From contig OY365812.1 in the NCBI GenBank assembly GCA_959347315.1, forward strand, positions 2,420,382 through 2,484,381: a DNA stretch of 64,000 nucleotides, in the 5' to 3' direction. This document shows positions 45,509 to 58,400 of the stretch, one piece after another. Positions within the stretch are counted from its first letter, which is position 1. Each line of letters starts with the position of its first letter. The translations under genes and the position numbers were made by a program. Under the pieces are notes generated by a model. That model was not told the DNA's origin, did no database searches, and saw nothing but the letters and a program-made list of their open reading frames with translations. The stretch comes from Bimastos eiseni (lineage: Eukaryota; Annelida; Clitellata; Crassiclitellata; Lumbricidae).

Positions 45509-46365
45509 GTTACACATAAGCCCAACCTCTGGCAGGTGTCATTGACATTGGCAGTTTCAACGGTCGGCCTGGGACTTGTCGTTAGGTTGTTTACTCTTTA
45601 AAGACGATGTCATAACATGAATGAATAACGTCCTCTTCCTCCTCTATGGCTCTACCCAACCCGTGGTACTATCCTTGTACGGCAATAGCACAAATGAAGG
45701 ATCGTGGCGTCGTTAGCAGGCCATTGGTTGGTATGTGCGCTCGATTTTTGTCGATAGGAGGAACCGCTGTTCGCCGTTATTGAGTGACGCTAGTGTGCGG
45801 GTGGCACAAAATCTTTGCTCTGTGGTAATTTATCAGCATTATTGAAATGCAAATAAACTTTGATGTGATTTTTGCTGGAGACTTGAAGGCAAGCCTTGGT
45901 TCAACTTGCAGCTTCAATCATATATCATATGTTTAAGTCTTGTAGCTGTTTACAACGTTTCTGGGGCATAGCCTGTAATAGTAGCCTAATCGATCATCAT
46001 CGCCATTATTATTTTAGTTTGAGTGCATGCGACGAGGATGGATTTTAACAGGCAGCTCTTTTTACATTCTCAGTTCTTGTGCGTTATTTGATTTCGATTG
46101 CTCGCTGAGGTATGCAGAAGCGTAAGTTTGAAACAGTAACTGTTCTTGTGAAAGACGTATTCGAAGACTGGCCATCGCTTGTACAGCTGTAGTTATTTAT
46201 TTATTATTTCAATGTCTTGATCTACGCTTATGAAGTTCCGGATCTTAAAACGAAACTACTATTCCGTCTTTCAGTCGCTGCTCTGTAACTACATGCAGCT
46301 TCTTAGCAAAATTAAGAGGGCAAACTTCTAATATTATTATTTAGGCGTGTGGTATTTTTGTAAAA

Positions 46366-46626
46366 ATGACATCCACCGACAACGGTTGGAAAAAAGACGA
46401 AAAACAGAATGAGACAATCGTGAGTCGAGAGTATTCGGCATGGCGGACGGCGTTGACTATCGTCTGCTTTGCAACGGCGATTGGAATTTTGTGGAATTCA
46501 TTCAACAATCGCGTAAATATTCAAAGGCTCCAGGAGGAGCTAAATACGCTGCAATTTCGATGTCAAGCGAATGAAGAAAATGTAAATAAATATATAAAAG
46601 AACAAATTGAAGTTCTGATGCAAAAG
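46366..46626 (+). CDS. Membrane-anchor and coiled-coil exon
   Basis: Eighty-seven codons from ATG (in-frame TAG at 46342-46344 upstream) to AAG before the strong donor GTGAGT. Residues 1-26 are polar and charged. Residues about 28-45 (TALTIVCFATAIGILWNS) form one hydrophobic segment with positive charge on the N-terminal side and no signal-peptidase-like site, which fits a type II anchor. Residues 49-87 (RLQEELNTLQFRCQANEENV and on) have heptad-like spacing for a trimeric stalk, with one Cys. The link to the collagen exons 11 kb downstream is inferred from strand, order and architecture. Confidence 0.6.
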
Positions 46627-48867
46627 GTGAGTTAGAGCTGTGACGGAAGCACGTGTGCGAAAGACCTACTATAGGCATAATTTATTTATTATTTTATTTA
46701 TAAGATTTGTAACGCGCACAAGGTCACACCTAAATGTGAATCTGAGGCGCTTCAATTGAATCAAATAAGAAAATTTAGTGGCGCCGTGATAACGATGCAC
46801 GCACCATCGACGGTCGTTTAAAAATTAAACGGGTACTGCATAAACGGACATAGTCAACATCCAAGACGTTTTTCCTTTTCCACCCATTACATCACCTAAT
46901 CTACTATAGCCTATATATAAATATTGCAGAACTGCCTCCCCATCTTGGAATAGGCCTAGGTGTTGACTTCTGCTTTTGCCTTTGGGTCCTCCGTCATTTC
47001 TTCTTCCGAGGGAGTCGACCCTTCCCGCTTTAGACACGACAGTGCCACTTTTTGTTAAACACGTCGTCCTCTTGGTTTGGGGTTATCCCCTGCAGAATTC
47101 TCAAGTTATTGAGATTACTGCGTAAGTGTGATTTTTTTTAATAGTCAGTCTTTGAGAGGCGCTATATAAATCTAAGGATACCTGGATACGATGCGATATA
47201 ATATGTGTCCTCTCTGACTAATGGCTCGCTGGTAACGCTGCTGCTCGTGGCGTAAGTTTCGCTTTAAGAGCCTGTTTGATTTTTTAGAGATCAGAAAACA
47301 GTCCCTTGTTGAAGGTTCCTCCTCGTCAAAGAAGAGATGTGACCCCACCATGCATCTGCCCTCCAGGTCAGAACGGTTGAAGTTTCTTTGATTGGCTATT
47401 TCAGTCGCGTGCTTTCGAAAGACTGATGGGTCATTCATCCATTTGATCATTCATATATTCATTCATTCATCAGGTCTTTCAGAGCATTACATAAAACCCG
47501 TTCATATATCTTCTCAGAGGTTCTCATTGGCTACTGTTTTCAGTCTTTTGCACAGAAGTCCATCACTGTGTTTTCTCAAGAGGCAACACTTTGGCACAAG
47601 AGAGCACATGCAGTATAGCACAAGATACCAAAGTATGGCCCAAGATACCAAAGTATAGCACAAGATACCAAGTATAGCACAAGATACCAAAGTATAGCAC
47701 AAGATACCAAAGTATAGCACAAGATACCAGAGTATAGCACAAGATACCAAAGTATGGCACAAGATACCAGAGTATAGCACAAGATACCAAAGTATAGCAC
47801 AAGATACCAGAGTATAGCACAAGATATCAGAGTATAGCACGAGATACCAAAGTATGGCACGAGATACCAAAGTATGGCACAAGATTCCAAAGTATGGCAC
47901 AAGATACCAAAGTATAGCACAAGAGACCGCAGTGCAATTGCAGAGACCGCGTTGCCACACGGAAGCCCAGTGTGTCTAACAGTAGCCGTATTTGCCGCTG
48001 GAGTGTTTGCCAATTCGTAGACATTGCTTTAAAGCGCGCAGTATTCTTCACAGTTGGGTTTCATGTTTCGAACGGAAGCATTTGTTGAAGGAAGAATTTG
48101 TTTCCGACTGACACGACGTCGATTTCTTCTTCCGTTCTCATAGCTTCCTGTCGGCGGAGTTCCCTCCCTCTTATCACTCCATCCTTTGATCGCTTTTGAT
48201 GTCTGCCGGCGCTTCTCAACATAGCACGGCTTGTTGCCGCTTTTCATCTACAATTGCTAGATAGTATTCGGGTTTTATTGGCTTCTGGGCATGCTCGATA
48301 TATGTTGTAGTGGGTTGCGTGTTGAATCTTTTTGATGTTGCGCTGAATATCTTAATGGAGATGTCGAGGGAAGAGGGAAGTAAAATCACCACCAAGGCAG
48401 AATAGCCAGCACAGCTATGAAGAGTACACTCGTAATCGTAATCTACACACTTCTAATGCGCCACTCGAAAGCCAAACGAATTGTATCTTGATTTTTATCT
48501 CAAGATGATAGGCGGACTTGGAGGATATCAAAGTGATATGTGCCAGGACAGAGTAAACCTATACATCCAAAGAAAAGCAAACGGATGAAAGAGCATTTTT
48601 ACCAAACGCCAGCTCAATCACGAGCGCTGCGTCAGGTCGTTGGATTGTCTGAAGGGTAACCCGAAGGAGGTCCGATTTCGGTTTCCAGAGGGTCACCAAA
48701 GGCAGAGTAGCATAATTTCGAGAATTGGAAGGCGACTTTATGTTGTCAGTGGGGGCACGAGACAGCGAGGGAGAGGAGTGGCCACCGGGCCACGTATACG
48801 CCGAGGCTAAAAAATAGAGTTGCTGACACGTGATATATACTCATGGTTACCTCATAGCTTCAGGGAC

Positions 48868-48900
<33 letters not shown>

Positions 48901-48973
48901 GGTTAGTTAGTTAGTTGGTTGGTTAGTTAGTTAGTTAGTTAGTTGGTTAGTTAGTTAGTTAGTTAGTTGGTTG

Positions 48974-49016
<43 letters not shown>

Positions 49017-50676
49017 GGTTAGTTGGTTAGTTGCAGTTTAACAACACTGTGATAACAATGATTATTAGCGTCACCCTCCTCCTTTATCAAGGCTGGGGAC
49101 TGGCAGTGTCCGTGTAAACAGTGGTGGAGTTAACTTACATTGTAATGGACTGCCCTTCTTCCTATGGCTTCTACACCTCACACACAAGTAAATACACCTT
49201 GATCCTTAAAAGAGGTTAATTAATATTGGTTACAAGGCTGTGGGACTGGCTGCACTAATGAGCTGTGTTTGGGGTGTGGAGGACGATGAGGGCATTTGCG
49301 GTAGATAAAAGGAAGAGGTTGGTGTGATTGGGTGAAAGGAGGGAAAGTGGTGAGACCATCTTGATTCGGTTCCATTACCACTACTTAGAACAGATGATGA
49401 AGGCGGTACATCTGCTCCTGCTTAAGGGGAATGGATGAGGGATGAGGAGAGGAAGCGGAGAAGGGAGAACGGGTAGAGAGAAGGAGAAGGAGAAGGGAGG
49501 AGGAGAAGGAAAGAAGCAGGAGAGAGGAAAGGAGAAGTAGAAGGAGGAGGAGAAGGGGATGAAGAAGGGGAGAATGAGAGGAGGAGAAGGAGGAGGGAAA
49601 GAGGAAGAAAGGAGGAAGAAAATAAGAAGAGAAGGAGGAGGGAAAGAGGAAGAAAGGAGGAAGAAAATAAGAAGAGAAGGAGGAGTATGAAATTCTCAGC
49701 AACGCTTTACTGCCCCATCTAAAGCGTTTTCTGTTTATGAAAACCTATATCTTCCTTCTGCCGCTAGAAATATAGGCGACCAATCATATATTCATACGTA
49801 TACGGTGTTTATACGTCTGTCCAAACATCTGGGCATAGATATAGTTTAAAGAAAAGAAATCGTTCAACACGTCATACAGTCTATATCTCAGTTATAATAG
49901 ATGCACATACACACACGCAAAAACACATGTATATATATATATACATATACATATATATATACATGTGCTTGTTTATATTTATATATATGTGGCATATAAT
50001 GAATAAATATTTCTTATATGTTGAGGATGATATAGTTCATAAGCTTTTTTATGCTGATGTATATGATAAATGTTCACAATCCTATTATCTTGTTAACTGT
50101 CATATATTAGGCTATAATATGCGTTCATGTGTTTTTTTACTATGTACTAAATATGGGTCTATATTACGCATCAATGTATGCATGTATTGCTATAGTATAT
50201 TGTATATATTTTTTACAAAATGTTTGGGACATGTGCATATTTTATCGATATATTATATGTAAAATAGTTGTTAGGCCTATGTGTATTGTATTTGAGGATT
50301 TCTAACTCGCCTCTCTCCGGTACAACCTATTCAGAGGCGCTCCAAGTCATATATGGGGAGACTTGGTCCTGCATGGGTTTTGGGGAACAGATGGAAACAA
50401 TTGGGTTTAGAGGGGAACAGCTGGGAAGAAATTTTCAATTCCAAAACATGGAAATTCAGAGTATTTATGAAATATTTACAAAATATTTAAGAATATATGG
50501 GGGATATAAACAACTCCGTCCCCTCCACCTAAAATTTTCGAGGGGACCATCCCTTCCTGTCCCCCTTAGCCTCTGCCCAGCGCCCAATGGGTAAAGCGAG
50601 TTGTGAATAATACAGGCAGAAACAGCAGTACCCCAGTTCAGATCATAGAGCGAGTCGTAAAGAGAATATCGTTCCA

Positions 50677-50716
<40 letters not shown>

Positions 50717-52377
50717 GTATATATATATGTATAAATATGTTTTACTGTGATCGATTATCCGACCTCTGACACAGGAGGTCATACAGTCAACGACGAACCC
50801 TTGTGTATTAGCTAAGATGTAGTAAGTACTCGATGAGTCAATTCCTATGCAACAGAACCCTATGCTCGCAGAAACCTGGGTGCTTCATTGCTCGTGAGAA
50901 ACGTATTTGTAGCGGATGAAAGAAATGACTTAATCAATTGAAACTGACAGCCTTAGGGCTATAAGTCGTCTATGTTATAGGAAACAGAACTCACCAGCCT
51001 ATTCCCTATTCCTTAGAAGACAAATTTCGAAGTTATTGGTTGACCTGCCAAGTTTAAGTAGCTCCAATACATGTGAACATATTCTGAGCCACTTAAAAGC
51101 CTGTTGTTTTATGTATAATTAAGTTGGCAGCATGGATAACACAAGCAATCTTCACTTTCCTTATCAACCTGCATTATGACAAGAAAGGGTCGATGAACCG
51201 AAACTCGGCTCAGCGTAGTTGGCATAAACTCGGACTCTGACAAACACCTGGTCCGAGTTTTAATAGAAATCGGCTTTCCGATTTTCTGTTTTAAAAAAAA
51301 ATTCGGTTTATTTTCTTTGCAAAACGACTATCAACCTAAATAAAAACATATCGGATTACGATGATGATGATGACGACGACGATGCTCATGATATCGATGA
51401 TGATGTAACGACGATGATGATGTAACGACGATGATGATGATGATGACGCCAGTCCATGACCTTAGGAAAGAACATCAAATTCTGCCTAGAATCAAAATAC
51501 GGCATAAATAACGCTAGTGCCAGACCAGGGGCTCAATCTTGGAGTCCCTACGGTGAATAATCTTGACGGCGCACGAGGGGCTCATTCCACATCGCTATAG
51601 TCCCCATGGAGTCCCTCCGCCCGAGACAAAGGCCTAGGAATCGCCCTCTCCCCCACCTGAGATTCTGGCAGACCCGCGTAGGTGTTAAGTAAACATTTCC
51701 TCCGTCGGCAGATGCTATTCCCCGCCAGCATCCTCCTCAGCAGCCACCTATCTGACCAACCGCCATACAATGATAAGTTTACGTTAGCCCCCACGAACGG
51801 ATGCTGCCCAGATCTAACCAGTTAAGTAGGAGTCTTTCGGCGCCTCAGTGATCGCTGTCTACCCTTGGCCCCTCTGAAGGCGCGGAACAGACGCCTGAGA
51901 CCGTCTGACATTAATGGCTGGGTAGCCTAGGATGGGTCCCTATGGGGAGCGCGTGGCGCAAGGTGGCAGATAATTGATAGGTTCGTAGGAGTTCTGCATC
52001 AATCCGCCAATGGTTGGAGGAGTTCCTTTGGCATCTATTATAACGTCTCCTTCGATTTTGGCACCTATTGGTTATTTCGTTTGGCTTCTGTAGTCTTTAG
52101 CCATGTGACGTATTCAGTTTTCTGTTACCTTTTTCATGCCTGTTGGTCTGTCTGTCTGTCTGTCTCTATTTCTGTCTGTCTTTCTCTCTGCTTGCCTGTG
52201 CTGCCTTTTATCAGTGGACTGGAATTTGTCCCACACTTGTTTTGAGCATCTGATAAAAGTGATAATCGAGTAACATTCCAGAGAGAACATTGAAAGTCTG
52301 AGACAAATGAAATGTAACAGAATCCTCTGTTGTTCCTTGATAGACAGAGAGAGAAACAGAGAGACAGACAGAGAGGC

Positions 52378-52409
<32 letters not shown>

Positions 52410-55400
52410 CTCTTTGGAATATAATTGATGATCTTCAATTTTTGGGCATTTATCACATCAAGTATTCTTTGTCCTACGTTATCCAAAAACTATCCAGTCT
52501 TTATTTCTGTAGGCTGTGTATAATATATATACTTGTACATGTATGTATGTATTTACATATCTTTGTATGTATATATTTATGTATGTAAGTATTTATATAT
52601 GTTTGTATGCATTTTGTGCATATATACGTTTGTATATTGTATGTACGTGTGTATGTATGTAAGTAAGTTGATATCCATTGATTTTGAGCCGTCACGCGCC
52701 TAGGGGAAGGGATCACACATTTGTGTGGATGTGTGGAAAGGGGGTCGACGAAATATGACGTCATTTGTGCATCAAACATCGAAATGCGTAACTTTATTCA
52801 GGATTTCACTCAATCAAACGCGTTTCACAAAACTTATAATAATTGTTATGTCAATTAGCACTAATTATGATTATTGAATTCCTAATTTTATAATTGTTTG
52901 CTAAAGTTACACTCAGTGTCAATTTGGGGTTTTTGGAAGTGAGGCAACCATTTTGTAACACCTATGCCACAGAGAGTCACGGCACGTTGGCAACATGAAC
53001 TGATGGTTGTAACTGGAAACGAAGAAAATGGAAAGAGTATGGACTGGATATTATTTATTATTATTATTTATTCCATACAGGAGCATTTTGCGTCACTGTG
53101 GGAGAATGAAGAGGCATAAAGTTAAGATTGTTTCAAGTTATTGTTAATAAAAAATTTTTAAATAATTTATTGTTAACGATTTTGCCAGAGCCTTTCATCT
53201 TGAGGAATGCATAACATCGTAGTAATTATACTGTCTCCATTTTTCTTCGTTCAAGTATATAGTTTCAAGTAGTTTTATAGTTTTAATTACTTTTTGATAC
53301 TTTCAAGAAAATTTGCATTACATTTTGGACATCTGGTTTTTTCGGGGAGGGGCTTTGTCAGAGTTTTGTGACGTCATATCATACATTTGTGATGACGTGT
53401 GACGAAGGAGGGTAAAAAAATCGTTTAAAATTGTCTGACGTCATTTATAAGAACCTCTTCTTCGGAACCTGCCTAAGTTTTATAGTCATCTGAACATGGA
53501 ACATGTGTGAACTGCCTATACCATAGCAAACTGAACATTGATCCTTCCCCCGATGCAACCACTTAAAGGTGTTGTTTTAACACATTGAAAGCTGTTGAAG
53601 AGGATCATTCCGATGACTCAGGAGGAGCCTTCCTATAGCCATTTGTAACAATTGAGCAGATGCATGTGCGTATGTATGTATGTATGTATGTATGTGTGTA
53701 TGTACATGTATGTTGTATGTATGTACGTATGTATGTATGTTGTATGTATGTATGTTGTATGTATGTATGTTGTATGTATGTATGTTGTATGTATGTATGT
53801 TGTATGTATGTATGTTGTATGTATGTATGTTGTATGTATGTATGTTGTATGTATGTATGTTGTATGTATGTATCTTGTATGTATGTATGTTGTATGTATG
53901 TATGTTGTATGTATGTATGTTGTATGTATGTATGTATGTGTGTGTCTGTCTGTTTATATATTGTGCATAGTTGTCTGTATGCATATATTTTGTATTTGTG
54001 CATGCTTTTCTGAATGTGTATATACATGCATGTTTGTCCGTATTTATGTATGTAGGACATACATACATACGCGCATTATATATATATATATATATACGTA
54101 TGTATGTGTGTGTACCACTTAGGTGCATCATTCAATTGAAGGATGGTTGGCTAATGGCTAATGAGTCAGCTGATGATGCACCTTCTTCTCATTTGAGAGG
54201 CTAATCCTATGTACCCTCTTCTGGTGTGGGCCTCTAACAGAGACCATCCTTTTCCATACTGGTTGGCCTCCATGACCTTCTGGTTCGCATCTGCATATTA
54301 AGGTTAAGTTATTATTACCCTAAGAGTATTAAGAGTATCTAACATCCGTTAGTGTTTAGTATTGACTCACGTTACCAGATTAATGGTGTGTGCTTGAGTA
54401 TTGTGGTTAGAACAGGTGCACTGCTCGTGAATAAACTGATGCCCTGCTCTAGGCTTTAGAGTGGCGCTCTAGAAGTTTGGAGATTATGATTACGAGGATT
54501 GTCATTGGCTGTCCAACTGATAATGATGTTGACGGCGACGATGATGATGATGACAACGACGACTACATCGATGACGACGATGATGATGATGATGATGATG
54601 ATGATGAGTGTGACCGATATTTCGCAGTGGTAGTGCAGTGGCATTGTTGTGGTGTCCATGGCATATTTTGTAAAGAAATTTGTTGAATAGAAAGCTCTGT
54701 CCATTGTGCCTTCACTCACCAGTTTTCTTTTGTGATGACTATTAAAGCCGTGAAGGCTTCTATTGGCAACATATGACACCATTGTTCCAGCTTTCCATAG
54801 GGTGTGTTCCACAGCCAGTCGAAGTGTGCTCCGAACATGCGCTGAACGACCTAAGCACTCTCTGTGAGAGTGCTTTGGTCCTTTGTAGCGTGGATGTACT
54901 TGGTGCATTCTCTGGGAGGACGTGAACTAATTCATGATGAGTGTACTGAATTGATGTTTGGGGTGTTTCTGCGAGGTTCTTCTGGGTATTTCAGTGACTT
55001 CTCATTAGACATAAACCATGTGCTAATTTCCTGCCGAGTACGAAGTATAGCGAGTTACTAATACCGAGTCCCGAGTATAAATATTTTAAAATCCCACTTT
55101 CTTGATTTTTGGTTTTACAGTTATGCCCCCAACACAATTTTTCTGATTTTTTTGGTTCTCATTTTGATTTTCAAGTCCCAAGCAGACTAAGGACATGACA
55201 GCCTTTAATCGCTTCCAGACTACGGTGCACAGCGGAGTTCTTCCCAGACAATTTCACGGATCATTACCGGCCGCAATATTCGCGGCGGTATCACAGCAGG
55301 AGCTACTCGTAGCATGTCGATAATGTGTCACCAGGACATCAGAGACACGATTGCGGCCTATGATCTATGGGTTACAGGTGTCCCACTCACACGCCTACAC

Positions 55401-58400
55401 ATAGGCCTACACGTTTTTCTATTACCTCGTCTTGGGACTAATATGGAAGGGATATGAAGCCGACGAAAACTGGGTCATTGACCTAATAACGTGTGTGAAT
55501 TTTGCGGGATAAATCGGGAGGGGCGTCTGTTTTTATTAACGATTTGACATGTACAATTTGCAATATAAATATAATGTGTCCAGAGGAAGACTTTTTTGAC
55601 TTGAGCAGCATAAATTTAGATGAACTTTTCTGCGATTGTACGTTCAACGTTATTCTGTCGAGTACCCGGATGTCACTTTTTCATTCTATAATGTATTAAC
55701 GATCACAGACATCTCCCGCAATGTATCAGATAAGACGATCACTAATTGTCTGACACGTTGCGGCTTCATCTCTTTCCTTATATAAATCTTTGTACTGAAT
55801 GAATGATTGCTTAATAGGCTACAGTTTACAACCATGGGCCATTTTCTTTATCATTTTGTATCTGTATTTTCGAGATCCATAATTATGTGAACAGAAGAAC
55901 ACACAGTTTCTGAATGCTTGAAATTACATTACTTCGCATATTATATCAGTCATGATATGATTATAGCCCTACCTCAGGGGCGTCAATCCCCCTCTGAGTG
56001 ATGGAGGCAAACCCCAGGTTCAAAGTGCCAGGAAGGCAAGATATTCCCTCCTAAGTCGTAAAAAATCCCCCCAGCTGAAATTGGAGGCATTTGCCTCAGG
56101 ACCACTCCCTCCTATCTGGGCGCTCCTGTGATACCTAGACATCTCGTAAACAACAGGAACGATTTGCCGGGAATAATTTACAGCAAACCAGGAGAGCCAC
56201 TTGCAGAGTTAAATGACCTCCCGACAAGCGACGAATTGCCCGAGTGTAGGACCATGCACCCGCCCTGAGACACTTTTTCGTTACTCTCCGAATTACCCTC
56301 TGTGTTCTTCGGGCCGCACGACTATTCAGTCCAGTACCTTTAATCAATCAATCAATCAATCAATGAAACTTAATATAGCGCCTCTGCTGGAAATCTACTC
56401 AGAGACCCTCCCGGTCCAACCTCGGCCAACTAAGACAGATTTCAGAGTGGAATAAAAATGGGACAGGCTTAGAGAGTTCCCACTTCCTAAGTTCCTAGGC
56501 AAGAGTCGAAGATCTAATGGGAGGCTATTCAGTTATTATTCCCACAGCCGAAAAAGCAGGATACTGTATCGTAAAGGACTAACACATAACACCTACACAC
56601 ACGCGTACACGCATACACACACCCACGTACATTTATATATCCTACACCCGCTGTTAGTTTACTTTTTCCGCAGTAAAGTCCCAATGGCCGCTGGTGTTTA
56701 TTGTAATAACACGACCTCTGCGTCTGTTATAGGGTCTTACATTTCCTATCGACGGCTGTTATGGCGGCTTTTAAGCTGTCCGCATTCATCCTCTTCAGCC
56801 TCCATTCGCTTTCCGTTAATAGTGTTAACTGACGATGAGTGGATTCTTCCCAAGTGTCATGTGCGTCGCTTTAGAAAGTACTATAGCGTCTTCGGGGGTT
56901 ATAAAGTGATGATAGTTTTTGGCACCTTAAGACTGGTGGGTGGATTGTGGCTCTTGAGGATGGACAGTGATTGAGTCAGGTTCTTTTGGGCTTGTAATAG
57001 TAAGCTCTTCTGGAGCATTAGGACCCAAGTGGCACCGTTTGAGACCATAGAGATGACCTGATGTTCCTTTGTAGTTTGGCGGTTTGCAATGGTCATGTAA
57101 TGTAATGTAAATGTTTTAAATATCTGTGCACCATGTGATAGCTGCTCCAGGGAGAATACCAGCTCATGCACGTACAGAGTTGAGTCAGCAATATCCAGGC
57201 CGCATGCATTTGTGAGTTTGTCCGTTCCAGTGCCAGGGCAGAATCTGGGGAGGTCAAGTGGGTTAGCCTCCTGTGACTTGCTTATGTTGAAAAATTGAGA
57301 TGTTGCAATCACGCCAATCACATTGCATTGCTGCCTATCAGCGTTAGCTGACATGTCTGAGTTCATAGTACATGTATTTTGATAGAGTTCGATCAGTGCT
57401 ATCACTATAGTAGGCCCTATTTCATTTGAGCTCCCTATGGCTTTGTTGATTGGTGCCTTTGCATGTGAGGCAACCTCTTTATGGTATTTCTGAAATCTTG
57501 CAAATTTGTATAACAACTCTTCTAAGTTCAAAGGAAACTCACAGGAGGTGTTCCCACCCTATAACACAGTGAAACTACAAATTAATGGTTTTCAAGCATT
57601 TGTCCAGGACAGGCAAAGATATGCTGATAAGCATTTCTATCCTCTATGTAAGTCCAGCCTTATTTTGATGTGACAGGGTTTGTATAAAGCTCTTTTCCTA
57701 CATGAAATTTGAGTGAAGCTTTTCATGGTGTTTTATAAGTCAGGATCCTCTGCTACATTAGGATTGAATGAACATGTGTTTTTATTTCTTATAATCTTTA
57801 ATCAAGACTTATCATTTGCAGTGAGTAAAATGTTGATTCTGGTTTTGTTTGTCAAATGAATTGAGGGTTATGAGTCAAAAGTTGTTTGTGTTTTGCTGTT
57901 GATCAGGGCCTCCCGGAAATACAGGACCTCAGGGAGAAGAAGGGAAAAAGGGTCGCAAAGGAGACAAGGGAGACGTTGGGCCACCGGTAAGAATGTGTTG
58001 TACTCTAATCTGGATGGATTAGTGGGTAGAGCAGATAGGTTGATAGATGATGGATGGAGGCTTAGTGGGTGGGTGGTTCAGTTACTTCAGTAGATCAGTG
58101 GCCTAATTAATGAATTTGTTGCTTAAACTGGATAGATGGCTCAATGAATTGGTGACTTATTATGATCGATTTCCACATTGCTACCATGCTGTCTTCTCCT
58201 TTTTTGGTGCTTCCCCAGATTCTGACCAAAAACGTCGCTCAAACGGGGGAAATATGACCGTCTGTCTGATGCGGCGTTTGACAACAGAAGACATGTGTTT
58301 GAAGTTTGTTTCACATTACATTACAAGATATATAGTCTGCATTAAGACCAAATGTTGAGAGAAACTGCTCTGGGGCAGTCAATAACAAAACCTGGCAGAT

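Larger units (their letters stand above)
41766..46365. other. Head-to-head interval between COMMD10 and the collagen gene
   Basis: No host gene seen. The contents are a dead LINE reverse transcriptase (43148-44215), a perfect hairpin (44231-44265) and a hAT-like element rich in GAGACC repeats (44649-45508). Promoters for both flanking genes should lie at its edges but cannot be pinpointed. Confidence 0.5.
46627..57906 (+). other. Long repeat-rich interval between the anchor exon and first collagen exon
   Basis: At least one connecting exon must lie here, but I could not recognise it. Contents: an L2-like tail (47150-47210), a 20-bp minisatellite (47611-47935), a dispersed repeat (48745-48880), TTAG repeats (48868-49033), repeat A (49035-49130), a polypurine tract (49430-49690), AT runs, a GC-rich block (51530-51980), GAT repeats (51357-51450, 54530-54610), TATG arrays (53665-53945), a repeat copy (55975-56130), and an antisense ORF (56899-57558). 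Confidence 0.55.

Noticed and set aside
47611..47935. Regular repeats considered as a CRISPR array
   Set aside because: Units are directly adjacent without unique spacers, and the window is clearly eukaryotic. The same applies to 34407-34763.
47514..48013. Minus-strand frames of 145-148 codons with LVSCAILWY repeats
   Set aside because: Translation of a 20-bp minisatellite; no start context and no complexity outside the array.
48868..49033. TTAG repeats considered as telomere-like sequence
   Set aside because: Tetranucleotide with TTGG variants, not TTAGGG or TTAGG; an ordinary microsatellite.
49385..49702. Minus-strand Ser/Phe/Leu-rich 105-codon frame
   Set aside because: Complement of the polypurine tract; low complexity.
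53577..54131. Long frames on both strands (up to 184 codons) with HTYIQ or CMYV repeats
   Set aside because: Translation of the TATG array; open in all frames because the repeat lacks stops.
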